A stretch of 5,037 nucleotides of DNA from an uncultured Clostridiaceae bacterium (GTDB taxonomy: Bacteria; Bacillota; Clostridia; Lachnospirales; Lachnospiraceae), in assembly GCA_949948825.1 (NCBI GenBank), contig CATLIJ010000213.1, positions 1 through 5,037 on the forward strand. Direction: 5' to 3'. Both the position numbers and the translations under genes were made by a program. Positions 1-5,037 of the stretch are shown here, piece after piece. Position 1 is the stretch's first letter; each line of letters starts with the position of its first letter. The notes under the pieces are model-generated. The model searched no databases. It worked only from the letters and a program-made list of their open reading frames with translations, and had not been told where the DNA came from.

Positions 1-613
1 CACTCCTCTGACCAAGGGAATTGCCCTGACTTCGGAAGAAATGATGGATTACGGAACCGGAGCATGGTATTTTGCCCAGCGAAATCCCATGCAGATCGGG
101 ATTAATGCCATTTACTCCACAGAAGAGGAGGAAAAAGAATTTGACGAAGCGGTGCAGAAAATCCGGGAAACCGGAGGAAACCCCAGGTACATTCATTATG
201 ATGTCTCCAATGTAACCATGTGGGACATTCTGCCTCAGCATGCTCACAACAACTATCTGATTGCCCTGTGCAGCCTGATGTTCGGCCACATAGCTGGAGC
301 TGCCCTTTTGACCGCTATCACTGGGTTTTACCTGCTCCTCTTTTCCTGCATTCGGAAAATCCGGGGAAATTTAGCCTTCTCTCTTTCCTTTGGATGCGGC
401 TTGTGCCTTCTGTTCCAGACCATACTCTACACATTAGGTAATTTCGGCTTCCAATACGGCCCCTTCACCATCCTGCCCTTTCTGTCCGAAGGACGTATCA
501 GCATTCTCCTGAATATGGCTTTTCTGGGGCTGATCTTCTCCGCCTGCCGCTATGACCGGGTGATTCAGGAGCCGGTAGCTGCTGAACCTTCCAGAAAAAA
601 GGCTGTGCTGTAG
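1..613 (+). CDS. Divergent SEDS (FtsW/RodA/SpoVE-like) membrane protein, C-terminal part
   Basis: The reading frame is open from base 2 to the TAG at 611-613, so this is the 3' end of a longer gene. The ATG at 41 is internal, not a supported start, and has no ribosome binding site. Residues below count from that ATG. Three hydrophobic stretches (about 72-103, 110-134 and 152-170) end in a short charged tail. The last segment, with QTIL near 126 and LPFLSEGRIS at 145-154 followed by LLNMAFLGLI, matches the SEDS C-terminus, where the usual form is LPFxSYGGSS. The family comprises membrane peptidoglycan glycosyltransferases that use lipid II and partner with class B PBPs. LPQHAHNNYLIAL (64-76) aligns with the canonical LPExHTDFIFA, giving Asn71 in place of the catalytic Asp. 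An acidic insert (EEEEKEFDEA, about 28-37) lengthens the preceding extracellular loop. An O-antigen polymerase/ligase-type enzyme is a less likely alternative because of the HNxYL motif. SEDS membership is fairly sure; activity and substrate are not. Confidence 0.75.
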   Translation, partial: TPLTKGIALTSEEMMDYGTGAWYFAQRNPMQIGINAIYSTEEEEKEFDEAVQKIRETGGNPRYIHYDVSNVTMWDILPQHAHNNYLIALCSLMFGHIAGAALLTAITGFYLLLFSCIRKIRGNLAFSLSFGCGLCLLFQTILYTLGNFGFQYGPFTILPFLSEGRISILLNMAFLGLIFSACRYDRVIQEPVAAEPSRKKAVL

Positions 614-660
614 CCACCTGATGCTCCATCCAGACAGAAAGTGAAGCACTGGAGCTATTA

Positions 661-750
661 CAAAAACCTTGTACCAGAAAGGTCCGCCTGCAGGAGGACA
701 GGGAACATCTTCATACTTGTTCCCGGTTTCTCCTGAAGCGGACCCTTCTG
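661..750 (-). terminator. Long compound stem-loop between convergent genes; probable terminator of galK-glgP
   Basis: Three nested inverted repeats form one extended hairpin: 675-687 with 738-750 (13 pairs, one non-Watson-Crick), CAGGAG 691-696 with CTCCTG 730-735, and GGGAACA 701-707 with TGTTCCC 718-724, around a 10-base loop. The single imperfect pair in the basal stem (680/745) is an A-C mismatch in a rightward transcript but a G-U wobble in a leftward one. Reading leftwards, a run of five T follows eight bases past the stem (666-662). Both points favour service to the leftward glgP transcript, 19 bases after its stop codon. It may also stop the rightward SEDS-like transcript, but no T-run follows on that side. 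The T-run is short and displaced for a textbook intrinsic terminator, so a processing or stability element is an alternative. Confidence 0.6.
717..735 (+). repeat. Direct repeat copy 1 (flanks galK-glgP, left side)
   Basis: TTGTTCCCGGTTTCTCCTG shares an exact 13-base core (CCGGTTTCTCCTG, 723-735) and a TTGTT prefix with the copy at 4478-4497. This copy lies within the 3' arm of the intergenic hairpin. A 13-base match in a window of this size has perhaps a one-in-five chance of arising at random, so its meaning is uncertain. Confidence 0.35.
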
Positions 751-768
751 CAATTATCCTGTAAAACC

Positions 769-3024
769 TTACTTCAATCCCCAAATATCCCGGTTATACT
801 CCTCAATCGTCCGGTCTGAGGAGAAAAATCCTGCCTTGCTGATGTTCACCAGCATTTTCTTCGCCCATTCCATCCGGTTCTCATAATCCTTATATGCCTG
901 CTCTCTGGCCTTGGCATAAGCCTCATAATCCAGAAGAGTCATAAACCAGTCCTTCTTCAGCAGCTCATCATACAGCCGTTTCAGATTCTCCTCGCAGCCG
1001 ATCTCCATAAGCTCCTCTCCAATGATAAAATCCACTGCCTCCTGAATGTCCTCATTGGCCTCATAGTAATCCTTTGACACATAATCCTCATCCTCATAAT
1101 GCCGGATTACCGTCTCGCTGGATTCTCCGAAAATATAGATATTGTCCTTACCCACCAAATCAGCAATCTCCACATTGGCCCCATCCATGGTTCCCAAAGT
1201 TACAGCTCCGTTTAACATAAACTTCATGTTTCCTGTGCCGCTTGCTTCCTTGGATGCCAGAGAAATCTGCTGGGAAATATCACAGGCCGGAATCAGCTTC
1301 TCTGCCTTTGTCACATTATAGTTCTCCACCATAACTACCTTGAGATAAGGGCTGACCTCATGGTCCTGGTTCACCAGCTTTTCCAGGCAGAGAATCAGAT
1401 GAATAATATCCTTGGCAATCACATAAGCAGGCGCTGCCTTTGCCCCGAAAATCACGGTAATCGGCGTGGTGGGAACCTTGCCTCTCTTGATCTCCAGATA
1501 TTTGTGAATCACATACAGGGCATTCATCTGCTGCCGCTTGTACTCGTGAAGCCTCTTAATCTGAATATCAAAAATCGAGTTTTCATCCACATCAATCCCT
1601 TGAGTTTCCTTCAGATAATGCTTTAAAGCCACCTTATTCTGATGCTTAATGTCCAAAAGCTCCTTTAAGGAAGCCTCATCTGTAAATTCACCCAGCTTTT
1701 CCAGAAGCTTAGCGTCTTTTTTATATTCTGCTCCAATCTTCTCGGTGATGAAATCTGCCAGGGGATGATTGCAGTGAAGCAGCCACCGGCGGAAGGTAAT
1801 GCCATTGGTTTTGTTGTTAAACTTCTCAGGATACAGTTCATAAAAACTTTTCAGCTCTGTATTCTTTAAAATCTCCGTGTGAAGATAAGCCACTCCATTG
1901 ACGCTGAAGCCATAGTGAATATCCATATGGGCCATGTGTACCAAATCCTTATGGTCAATAATCGCCACCTCAGGCTTCTCAAACCTCCGGCGAATCCGGG
2001 CATCCAGAATCTCGATAATCGGCACAAGCTGAGGAACTACCTCTTTTAAGTAAGCGATAGGCCATTTCTCCAAAGCCTCTGCCAGAATGGTATGGTTTGT
2101 GTAGGCGCAGGTTTTCTTTACAATCTCCACTGCCTCGTCAAAATCAATCCCCCGCAGGGTGAGCAGACGAATCAATTCCGGAATCACCATGGACGGATGG
2201 GTGTCATTAATCTGAATCACCGCATAGTCTGGCAGATCATGAAGATTGCAGCCCTTTTTCTCACACTCATCCAGAATCAGCTGCGCCCCATTGCTGACCA
2301 TAAAATACTGTTGGTAAATCCGAAGCTTCCGCCCCTTGTCATCACTGTCATCCGGATAAAGGAACAGGGTAAGGTTTTTGGCAATATCCTCCTTGTCAAA
2401 GGAAATTCCCTCCTCCACAATTCCCTCGTCCACAGTTTCCACATCAAACAGATGAAGCCAGTCCGTCCGGTTCCGGTACCCGGTCACTGCAATATCATAT
2501 AATCTGGAATGAACGGTCAGATTCCCAAATTCCACCGGATAAGAGACCTCCCGCCGGATGAGCCAGCTTTTCTCCTCAATCCACGGGTTGGGAGTCTCCT
2601 TTTGCAGCTGGTCCTCAAATTCCTGCTTAAACAGTCCAAAATGATAGTTCAGGCCAATGCCCGCCCCATTGAGTCCCAGTCCTGCCATAGAGTCCAGAAA
2701 ACAGGCAGCCAGCCGTCCCAATCCGCCGTTGCCAAGAGACGGCTCCGGCTCAGCCTCCTCCACCTGGGTTAAGTCCTTTCCAGCGGCAGCCAGCACATCC
2801 CGCGCCTCGTCATACCAGCCTAAATTAATCAGATTGTTGGACAAAAGCTTTCCAATCAGAAACTCTGCGGAAATATAATAGATTTTCTTTTTTCCCTCAT
2901 TGCTCTCCCGCTTACATGCTTCCTTCTGTACCATGGCAAGCAAAGCCTGATACAGCTCATAATTACTGCAGTCCTTAATCTCTTTGCCGCACTGATTTTT
3001 CAATCTCTCTGCAAGATTTTCCAT
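769..3024 (-). CDS. glgP: Glycogen/starch (alpha-glucan) phosphorylase, complete
   Basis: This is a 751-residue cytosolic GT35 enzyme. It releases glucose 1-phosphate from the non-reducing ends of alpha-1,4-glucans using phosphate and the cofactor pyridoxal phosphate. Family landmarks appear in order: YYISAEFLIGKLL at 49-61, the glycine-rich LGNGGLGRLAACFLDS at 97-112, NDTHP at 273-277, TNGITFRRWL at 406-415, QIKRLHEYKRQ at 488-498, and the PLP site EASGTGNMKF at 593-602, whose Lys601 (codon 1222-1224) should form the Schiff base. GTMDGANVEI follows at 611-620. The length is somewhat below the roughly 800 residues of E. coli and B. subtilis enzymes, but no core motif is missing and there is no frameshift. 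The ATG at 3024 is supported by AAGGAGGAG just upstream. The gene lies 39 bases after galK on the same strand, has no evident promoter of its own, and is probably co-transcribed. Whether the natural substrate is glycogen or maltodextrin cannot be read from the sequence. Confidence 0.97.
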   Translation of the reverse strand: MENLAERLKNQCGKEIKDCSNYELYQALLAMVQKEACKRESNEGKKKIYYISAEFLIGKLLSNNLINLGWYDEARDVLAAAGKDLTQVEEAEPEPSLGNGGLGRLAACFLDSMAGLGLNGAGIGLNYHFGLFKQEFEDQLQKETPNPWIEEKSWLIRREVSYPVEFGNLTVHSRLYDIAVTGYRNRTDWLHLFDVETVDEGIVEEGISFDKEDIAKNLTLFLYPDDSDDKGRKLRIYQQYFMVSNGAQLILDECEKKGCNLHDLPDYAVIQINDTHPSMVIPELIRLLTLRGIDFDEAVEIVKKTCAYTNHTILAEALEKWPIAYLKEVVPQLVPIIEILDARIRRRFEKPEVAIIDHKDLVHMAHMDIHYGFSVNGVAYLHTEILKNTELKSFYELYPEKFNNKTNGITFRRWLLHCNHPLADFITEKIGAEYKKDAKLLEKLGEFTDEASLKELLDIKHQNKVALKHYLKETQGIDVDENSIFDIQIKRLHEYKRQQMNALYVIHKYLEIKRGKVPTTPITVIFGAKAAPAYVIAKDIIHLILCLEKLVNQDHEVSPYLKVVMVENYNVTKAEKLIPACDISQQISLASKEASGTGNMKFMLNGAVTLGTMDGANVEIADLVGKDNIYIFGESSETVIRHYEDEDYVSKDYYEANEDIQEAVDFIIGEELMEIGCEENLKRLYDELLKKDWFMTLLDYEAYAKAREQAYKDYENRMEWAKKMLVNISKAGFFSSDRTIEEYNRDIWGLK

Positions 3025-3026
3025 TG

Positions 3027-3035
3027 CTCCTCCTT
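3027..3035 (-). promoter_or_regulatory. Ribosome binding site of glgP
   Basis: Reading leftwards, AAGGAGGAG lies two bases before the ATG at 3024, with the AGGAGG core ending four bases before it. It is a near-perfect anti-SD complement and fixes the start. It lies within the 39-base gap after the galK stop, so glgP can be translated independently of galK on the shared mRNA. Confidence 0.85.
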
Positions 3036-3063
3036 GTTACAAATCCTTTTCAGAATGCCAAAA

Positions 3064-4353
3064 TTAAATCACTTCATTCACACAGATTGCTCCATAAGGA
3101 CGGATGCTCATTGGATAAGCGCATCCCTCCCCCAGCGCTCCCTCCATATAAGCCACATATTCCTCCACCAGATCATTGGGAATCATAGCCATAATCACGC
3201 CGGCAAAGCCGCCTCCATGCACACGGCATGCGCCTCTCTTCTTTTCTGCAAGGAACAGCTCTGTCAATGCCAGAGCCACTGTGATTCCCTGTTCCTGATA
3301 AGCAGCATTGGTAAAACAATTCTGAAGCCATTTCCAGGAGGAATTGCCGGAAGCCGTAATTCCATCCAGAAAATCCTGGAACCGTCCCTCTTTCAGAGCG
3401 GCAACCTCTGCCTCCACCCGCTTATTCTCCTCAAAGAAATGAAGCGCACGCATCACAGAGCGATCCCCTGCAAACTCCCGGACTCCCTTCAGGTTCTTGA
3501 TCACCTGCTCCTCGGTAATCTCCGCGCAGACTTCCTTTCCAAAATATTCTGCCACCTTTTTCATCTCATTGGGAACAGAAGAATAATCCGCGCTTAAATC
3601 CGCATGGCCCTTGCCTGTCTGCACAATAATCAGGCTGTGGTCCATGGAGGCAAAATCAAAATCAATCTTCTCCACCACAGGAGCCGCCGGATCTTTAAAA
3701 TCAATGGTAATCAGGCCGCCCACAGCACATGCCATCTGGTCCAAAAGCCCGGATGCTTTGTCCCAGTATACATTCTCCGCATATTTTCCCACATGAGCAT
3801 AAGCCACAGTGTCCATACGCCCCTCATTGAAAAAGGTGTTGATCATGGAACACAAAAGCATCTCAAAGGCTGCTGAGGAGCTGACTCCCGCAGAGCTGAT
3901 CACATTGCTGGTAATATAAGCGTCAAAGCCACCGATCTTATAACCAAACTCCTGAAAGCCCTGCAAAAGCCCTCTCACCAGATCCTCTGTACCAGCCTTT
4001 CTCTCGCTGGCCTCCAGATCCTCTAAGTCAATGGTAAACTTCTGATTAAAGGTCTCGCTGACCAGGTTCACTTTAGAAGTACCGTTTTTTGCAGCAATGC
4101 CCACACAGTCCAGATTAATACTGCCAGCCAGCACCTTGCCATGGTTGTGGTCTGTATGGTTGCCGCTGATCTCAGTTCTTCCCGGAGAGCTGAACATCAG
4201 AATATCCTTGTCTCCATAAGTATTCTTAAATTTCTCTATCATATCCCGGTAGCGGCCTGCATTTTCCTCTGCCAAATCCGCACCATAAAGTTCCTCCATC
4301 CGTTTTCTGGCCTTCTCACTGTCCAATAAACTTAATGTTTCTTCTGCTTTCAT
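3064..4353 (-). CDS. galK: Galactokinase (GHMP kinase family), complete
   Basis: This is a 429-residue cytosolic enzyme that phosphorylates galactose with ATP to galactose 1-phosphate, the first step of the Leloir pathway. The galactokinase signature is at 57-71: PGRTEISGNHTDHNH, with Arg59, His66 and Asp68 at the expected sugar-binding positions. The GHMP ATP-binding loop is SSAGVSSSAA at 153-162. SGLLDQMA at 201-208 carries the predicted catalytic base Asp205 (codon 3739-3741). The C-terminal glycine motif GACRVHGGGFAGV is at 374-386. Compared with E. coli GalK (about 382 residues) there is an N-terminal extension of about 30 residues, and GN replaces the usual GE in GEHTD; as I recall both are common in clostridial galactokinases, so they are not signs of decay. 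The ATG at 4353 has AAAGGAG upstream. The gene is first in a leftward operon with glgP, reading from a promoter at 4436-4465. Another GHMP sugar kinase specificity, such as N-acetylgalactosamine, is less likely but not excluded. Confidence 0.93.
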   Translation of the reverse strand: MKAEETLSLLDSEKARKRMEELYGADLAEENAGRYRDMIEKFKNTYGDKDILMFSSPGRTEISGNHTDHNHGKVLAGSINLDCVGIAAKNGTSKVNLVSETFNQKFTIDLEDLEASERKAGTEDLVRGLLQGFQEFGYKIGGFDAYITSNVISSAGVSSSAAFEMLLCSMINTFFNEGRMDTVAYAHVGKYAENVYWDKASGLLDQMACAVGGLITIDFKDPAAPVVEKIDFDFASMDHSLIIVQTGKGHADLSADYSSVPNEMKKVAEYFGKEVCAEITEEQVIKNLKGVREFAGDRSVMRALHFFEENKRVEAEVAALKEGRFQDFLDGITASGNSSWKWLQNCFTNAAYQEQGITVALALTELFLAEKKRGACRVHGGGFAGVIMAMIPNDLVEEYVAYMEGALGEGCAYPMSIRPYGAICVNEVI

Positions 4354-4357
4354 TCTT

Positions 4358-4364
4358 CTCCTTT
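4358..4364 (-). promoter_or_regulatory. Ribosome binding site of galK
   Basis: Reading leftwards, AAAGGAG lies four bases before the ATG at 4353 and fixes that start. Further upstream (4381-4394) the leader carries another purine-rich AGGAAAGGA-like stretch that is not followed by a start codon. Confidence 0.8.
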
Positions 4365-4408
4365 CCGCGTCCCAGTGGTTTTTCCTTTCCTTTCTCTGTT
4401 CAGGACCC

Positions 4409-4422
4409 GCACAAGCTTTTGC
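4409..4422. promoter_or_regulatory. Imperfect palindrome in the galK leader, possible operator
   Basis: GCACAAGCTTTTGC matches its reverse complement at 12 of 14 positions, centred on AAGCTT. It starts about seven bases downstream of the predicted galK transcription start (near 4429), a usual place for a repressor site such as that of a LacI/GalR-type regulator. No regulator gene is present here, and a short palindrome of this kind can arise by chance. Confidence 0.25.
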
Positions 4423-4435
4423 TGTTGTCGTGAAA

Positions 4436-4465
4436 AGTATAGCATATTCAGGGGGATTTATACAA
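4436..4465 (-). promoter_or_regulatory. Sigma-A-type promoter for galK-glgP
   Basis: Reading leftwards: -35 TTGTAT (4465-4460), an 18-base spacer, and -10 TATACT (4441-4436), preceded by TGC to give an extended -10 (TGnTATACT). The predicted start of transcription is near 4429, leaving a leader of about 75 bases before the galK ATG. This is the best leftward promoter in the gap, and none is evident between galK and glgP. Confidence 0.65.
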
Positions 4466-4477
4466 TACCAACTTCCA

Positions 4478-4497
4478 TTGTTTTCCGGTTTCTCCTG
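4478..4497 (+). repeat. Direct repeat copy 2 (flanks galK-glgP, right side)
   Basis: TTGTTTTCCGGTTTCTCCTG matches the copy at 717-735 apart from one substitution and one extra base. It lies between the two divergent -35 boxes, a place where a regulator could bind, and has no matching inverted arm here, unlike the first copy. Confidence 0.35.
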
Positions 4498-4516
4498 TTT
4501 TCACAAAAGAAAGTAG

Positions 4517-4545
4517 TTGATTTTTGGGAAAAATATAGCTACAAT
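4517..4545 (+). promoter_or_regulatory. Sigma-A-type promoter for the glycosyltransferase gene
   Basis: TTGATT (4517-4522), a 17-base spacer and TACAAT (4540-4545) form a good vegetative promoter with A-rich sequence just upstream (4503-4513). The predicted start near 4552 gives a leader of about 45 bases before the GTG at 4597. Its -35 box lies 51 bases from the -35 of the divergent galK promoter, so one regulator bound between them could affect both. Confidence 0.65.
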
Positions 4546-4581
4546 AGCCTTGGACTTGTCTCATTAGACAAATCCTCATGG

Positions 4582-4589
4582 AAAGGAGG
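4582..4589 (+). promoter_or_regulatory. Ribosome binding site that selects a GTG start
   Basis: AAAGGAGG is seven bases before the GTG at 4597, an ideal distance. The nearby ATG at 4578 is in another frame and lies upstream of this site, so GTG is the supported start of the glycosyltransferase. Confidence 0.85.
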
Positions 4590-4596
4590 CAGCATT

Positions 4597-5037
4597 GTGG
4601 ATAAAATTGCTGTATTAATCCCCTGTTATAATGAAAGCGCAACCATAGAAAAAGTGGTTCAGGACTGGAAAAGAGAATTGCCGGAGGCAGCCATCTATGT
4701 ATATGACAACAATTCTACTGACGGTTCCGACAAGCTGGCCAAAAAAGCCGGCGCCATTGTAAGATATGAATACCAGCAGGGAAAAGGCAACGTAGTAAGA
4801 AGAATGTTCCGGGATATTGACGCAGAGTGTTATATTATGATTGACGGTGATGACACCTATCCCGCAGAGGCAGGAAAAAGCATGGCCCAGGAGGTTCTGG
4901 AGCGTCACGCGGATATGGTTGTGGGAGACCGTCTGTCCTCCACCTATTTTACGGAAAACAAGCGCCGGTTCCATAATTTCGGCAACTCTCTGGTGCGGGC
5001 CTGCATCAACCGCCTGTTTTACAGTGAAATTCAGGAT
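4597..5037 (+). CDS. Family 2 glycosyltransferase, N-terminal part
   Basis: Translation from GTG gives 147 uninterrupted codons to the right edge, so the C-terminus is missing. The protein begins with the GT-A fold signature: VLIPCYNES at 6-14, the nucleotide-binding VYDNNSTDGS at 35-44, GKGNVVRRMF at 62-71, and the metal/sugar-nucleotide DxD region MIDGDDTYP at 81-89. GDRLSS at 110-115 and NKRRFHNFGN at 121-130 resemble the GT2 subgroup of dolichyl-phosphate-mannose-synthase or GtrB-like enzymes, which transfer a sugar from a nucleotide donor to a lipid carrier or glycan on the cytoplasmic face of the membrane. The seen part has no membrane segment; such helices may follow in the missing C-terminal part. 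Promoter and RBS both lie directly upstream, so it is probably the first gene of a rightward unit. Family is confident; donor, acceptor and pathway (capsule, teichoic acid or glycolipid) are unknown. Confidence 0.9.
   Translation, partial: MDKIAVLIPCYNESATIEKVVQDWKRELPEAAIYVYDNNSTDGSDKLAKKAGAIVRYEYQQGKGNVVRRMFRDIDAECYIMIDGDDTYPAEAGKSMAQEVLERHADMVVGDRLSSTYFTENKRRFHNFGNSLVRACINRLFYSEIQD

Noticed and set aside
623..655. Inverted repeat GCTCCA/TGGAGC after the SEDS-like gene
   Set aside because: Six pairs around a 21-base interior with no T-run make a weak hairpin; not supported as a terminator for the rightward gene.
434..784. 116-codon open frame on the - strand
   Set aside because: It overlaps the SEDS-like gene, the hairpin and the end of glgP, has no ribosome binding site, and its translation has no recognisable domain; it is a shadow frame.
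2092..2502. 136-codon + strand open frame with hydrophobic residues
   Set aside because: It is fully antisense to the conserved core of glgP and lacks an RBS or family motifs.
3034..3597. 187-codon open frame on the + strand
   Set aside because: It is antisense to galK, starts inside the glgP leader without a ribosome binding site, and its Leu/His/Ser-rich composition is typical of an antisense shadow.
4381..4400. Upstream purine-rich AGGAAAGGA stretch in the galK leader, as a possible leader peptide RBS
   Set aside because: No ATG, GTG or TTG start follows at a suitable distance, so there is no leader peptide to support.
4448..4974. Two - strand open frames of 64 and 119 codons
   Set aside because: They lie over the divergent promoters and antisense to the clear glycosyltransferase gene; neither has motifs or a supported start.

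Overview
The window looks like a chromosomal segment of a Gram-positive clostridium, most likely a gut Lachnospiraceae (Blautia/Ruminococcus/Enterocloster type). This rests on the style of the glycogen phosphorylase and galactokinase (GRTEISGNHTDH in place of the textbook GEHTDYN motif), strong AGGAGG-type ribosome binding sites, sigma-A-like promoters and roughly even GC content. No plasmid, phage, IS or CRISPR signature is visible.

Layout, left to right. (1) Bases 1-613, + strand: the C-terminal part of a divergent SEDS (FtsW/RodA/SpoVE) membrane protein whose 5' end lies outside the window. (2) Bases 614-768: a convergent intergenic gap with a long three-part stem-loop (675-750), best read as the terminator of the leftward operon. 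(3) Bases 4353 to 769, - strand: a two-gene operon, galK (galactokinase) then glgP (alpha-glucan phosphorylase), 39 bp apart and each with its own strong RBS. (4) Bases 4354-4596: a divergent promoter region with a leftward extended -10 promoter for galK and a rightward promoter for the next gene. (5) Bases 4597-5037, + strand: the N-terminal 147 codons of a family 2 glycosyltransferase starting at GTG and running off the right edge.

Functionally, the central operon pairs two cytosolic enzymes that yield sugar 1-phosphates: galactose 1-phosphate from galactose and ATP, and glucose 1-phosphate from storage or imported alpha-glucan and phosphate. Both metabolites sit at the entry to the Leloir and glycolytic/UDP-sugar routes, but galT and galE are not in this window. 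The flanking genes on the other strand are cell-envelope genes (SEDS-like protein and glycosyltransferase).

Most of the window is ordinary metabolism. The points worth a second look are the SEDS-like protein, which has Asn where the catalytic Asp of RodA/FtsW is expected and an extra charged loop; the elaborate hairpin between the convergent genes; and an imperfect ~20-base direct repeat in the two intergenic regions bracketing galK-glgP. I found no convincing undescribed multi-gene system.
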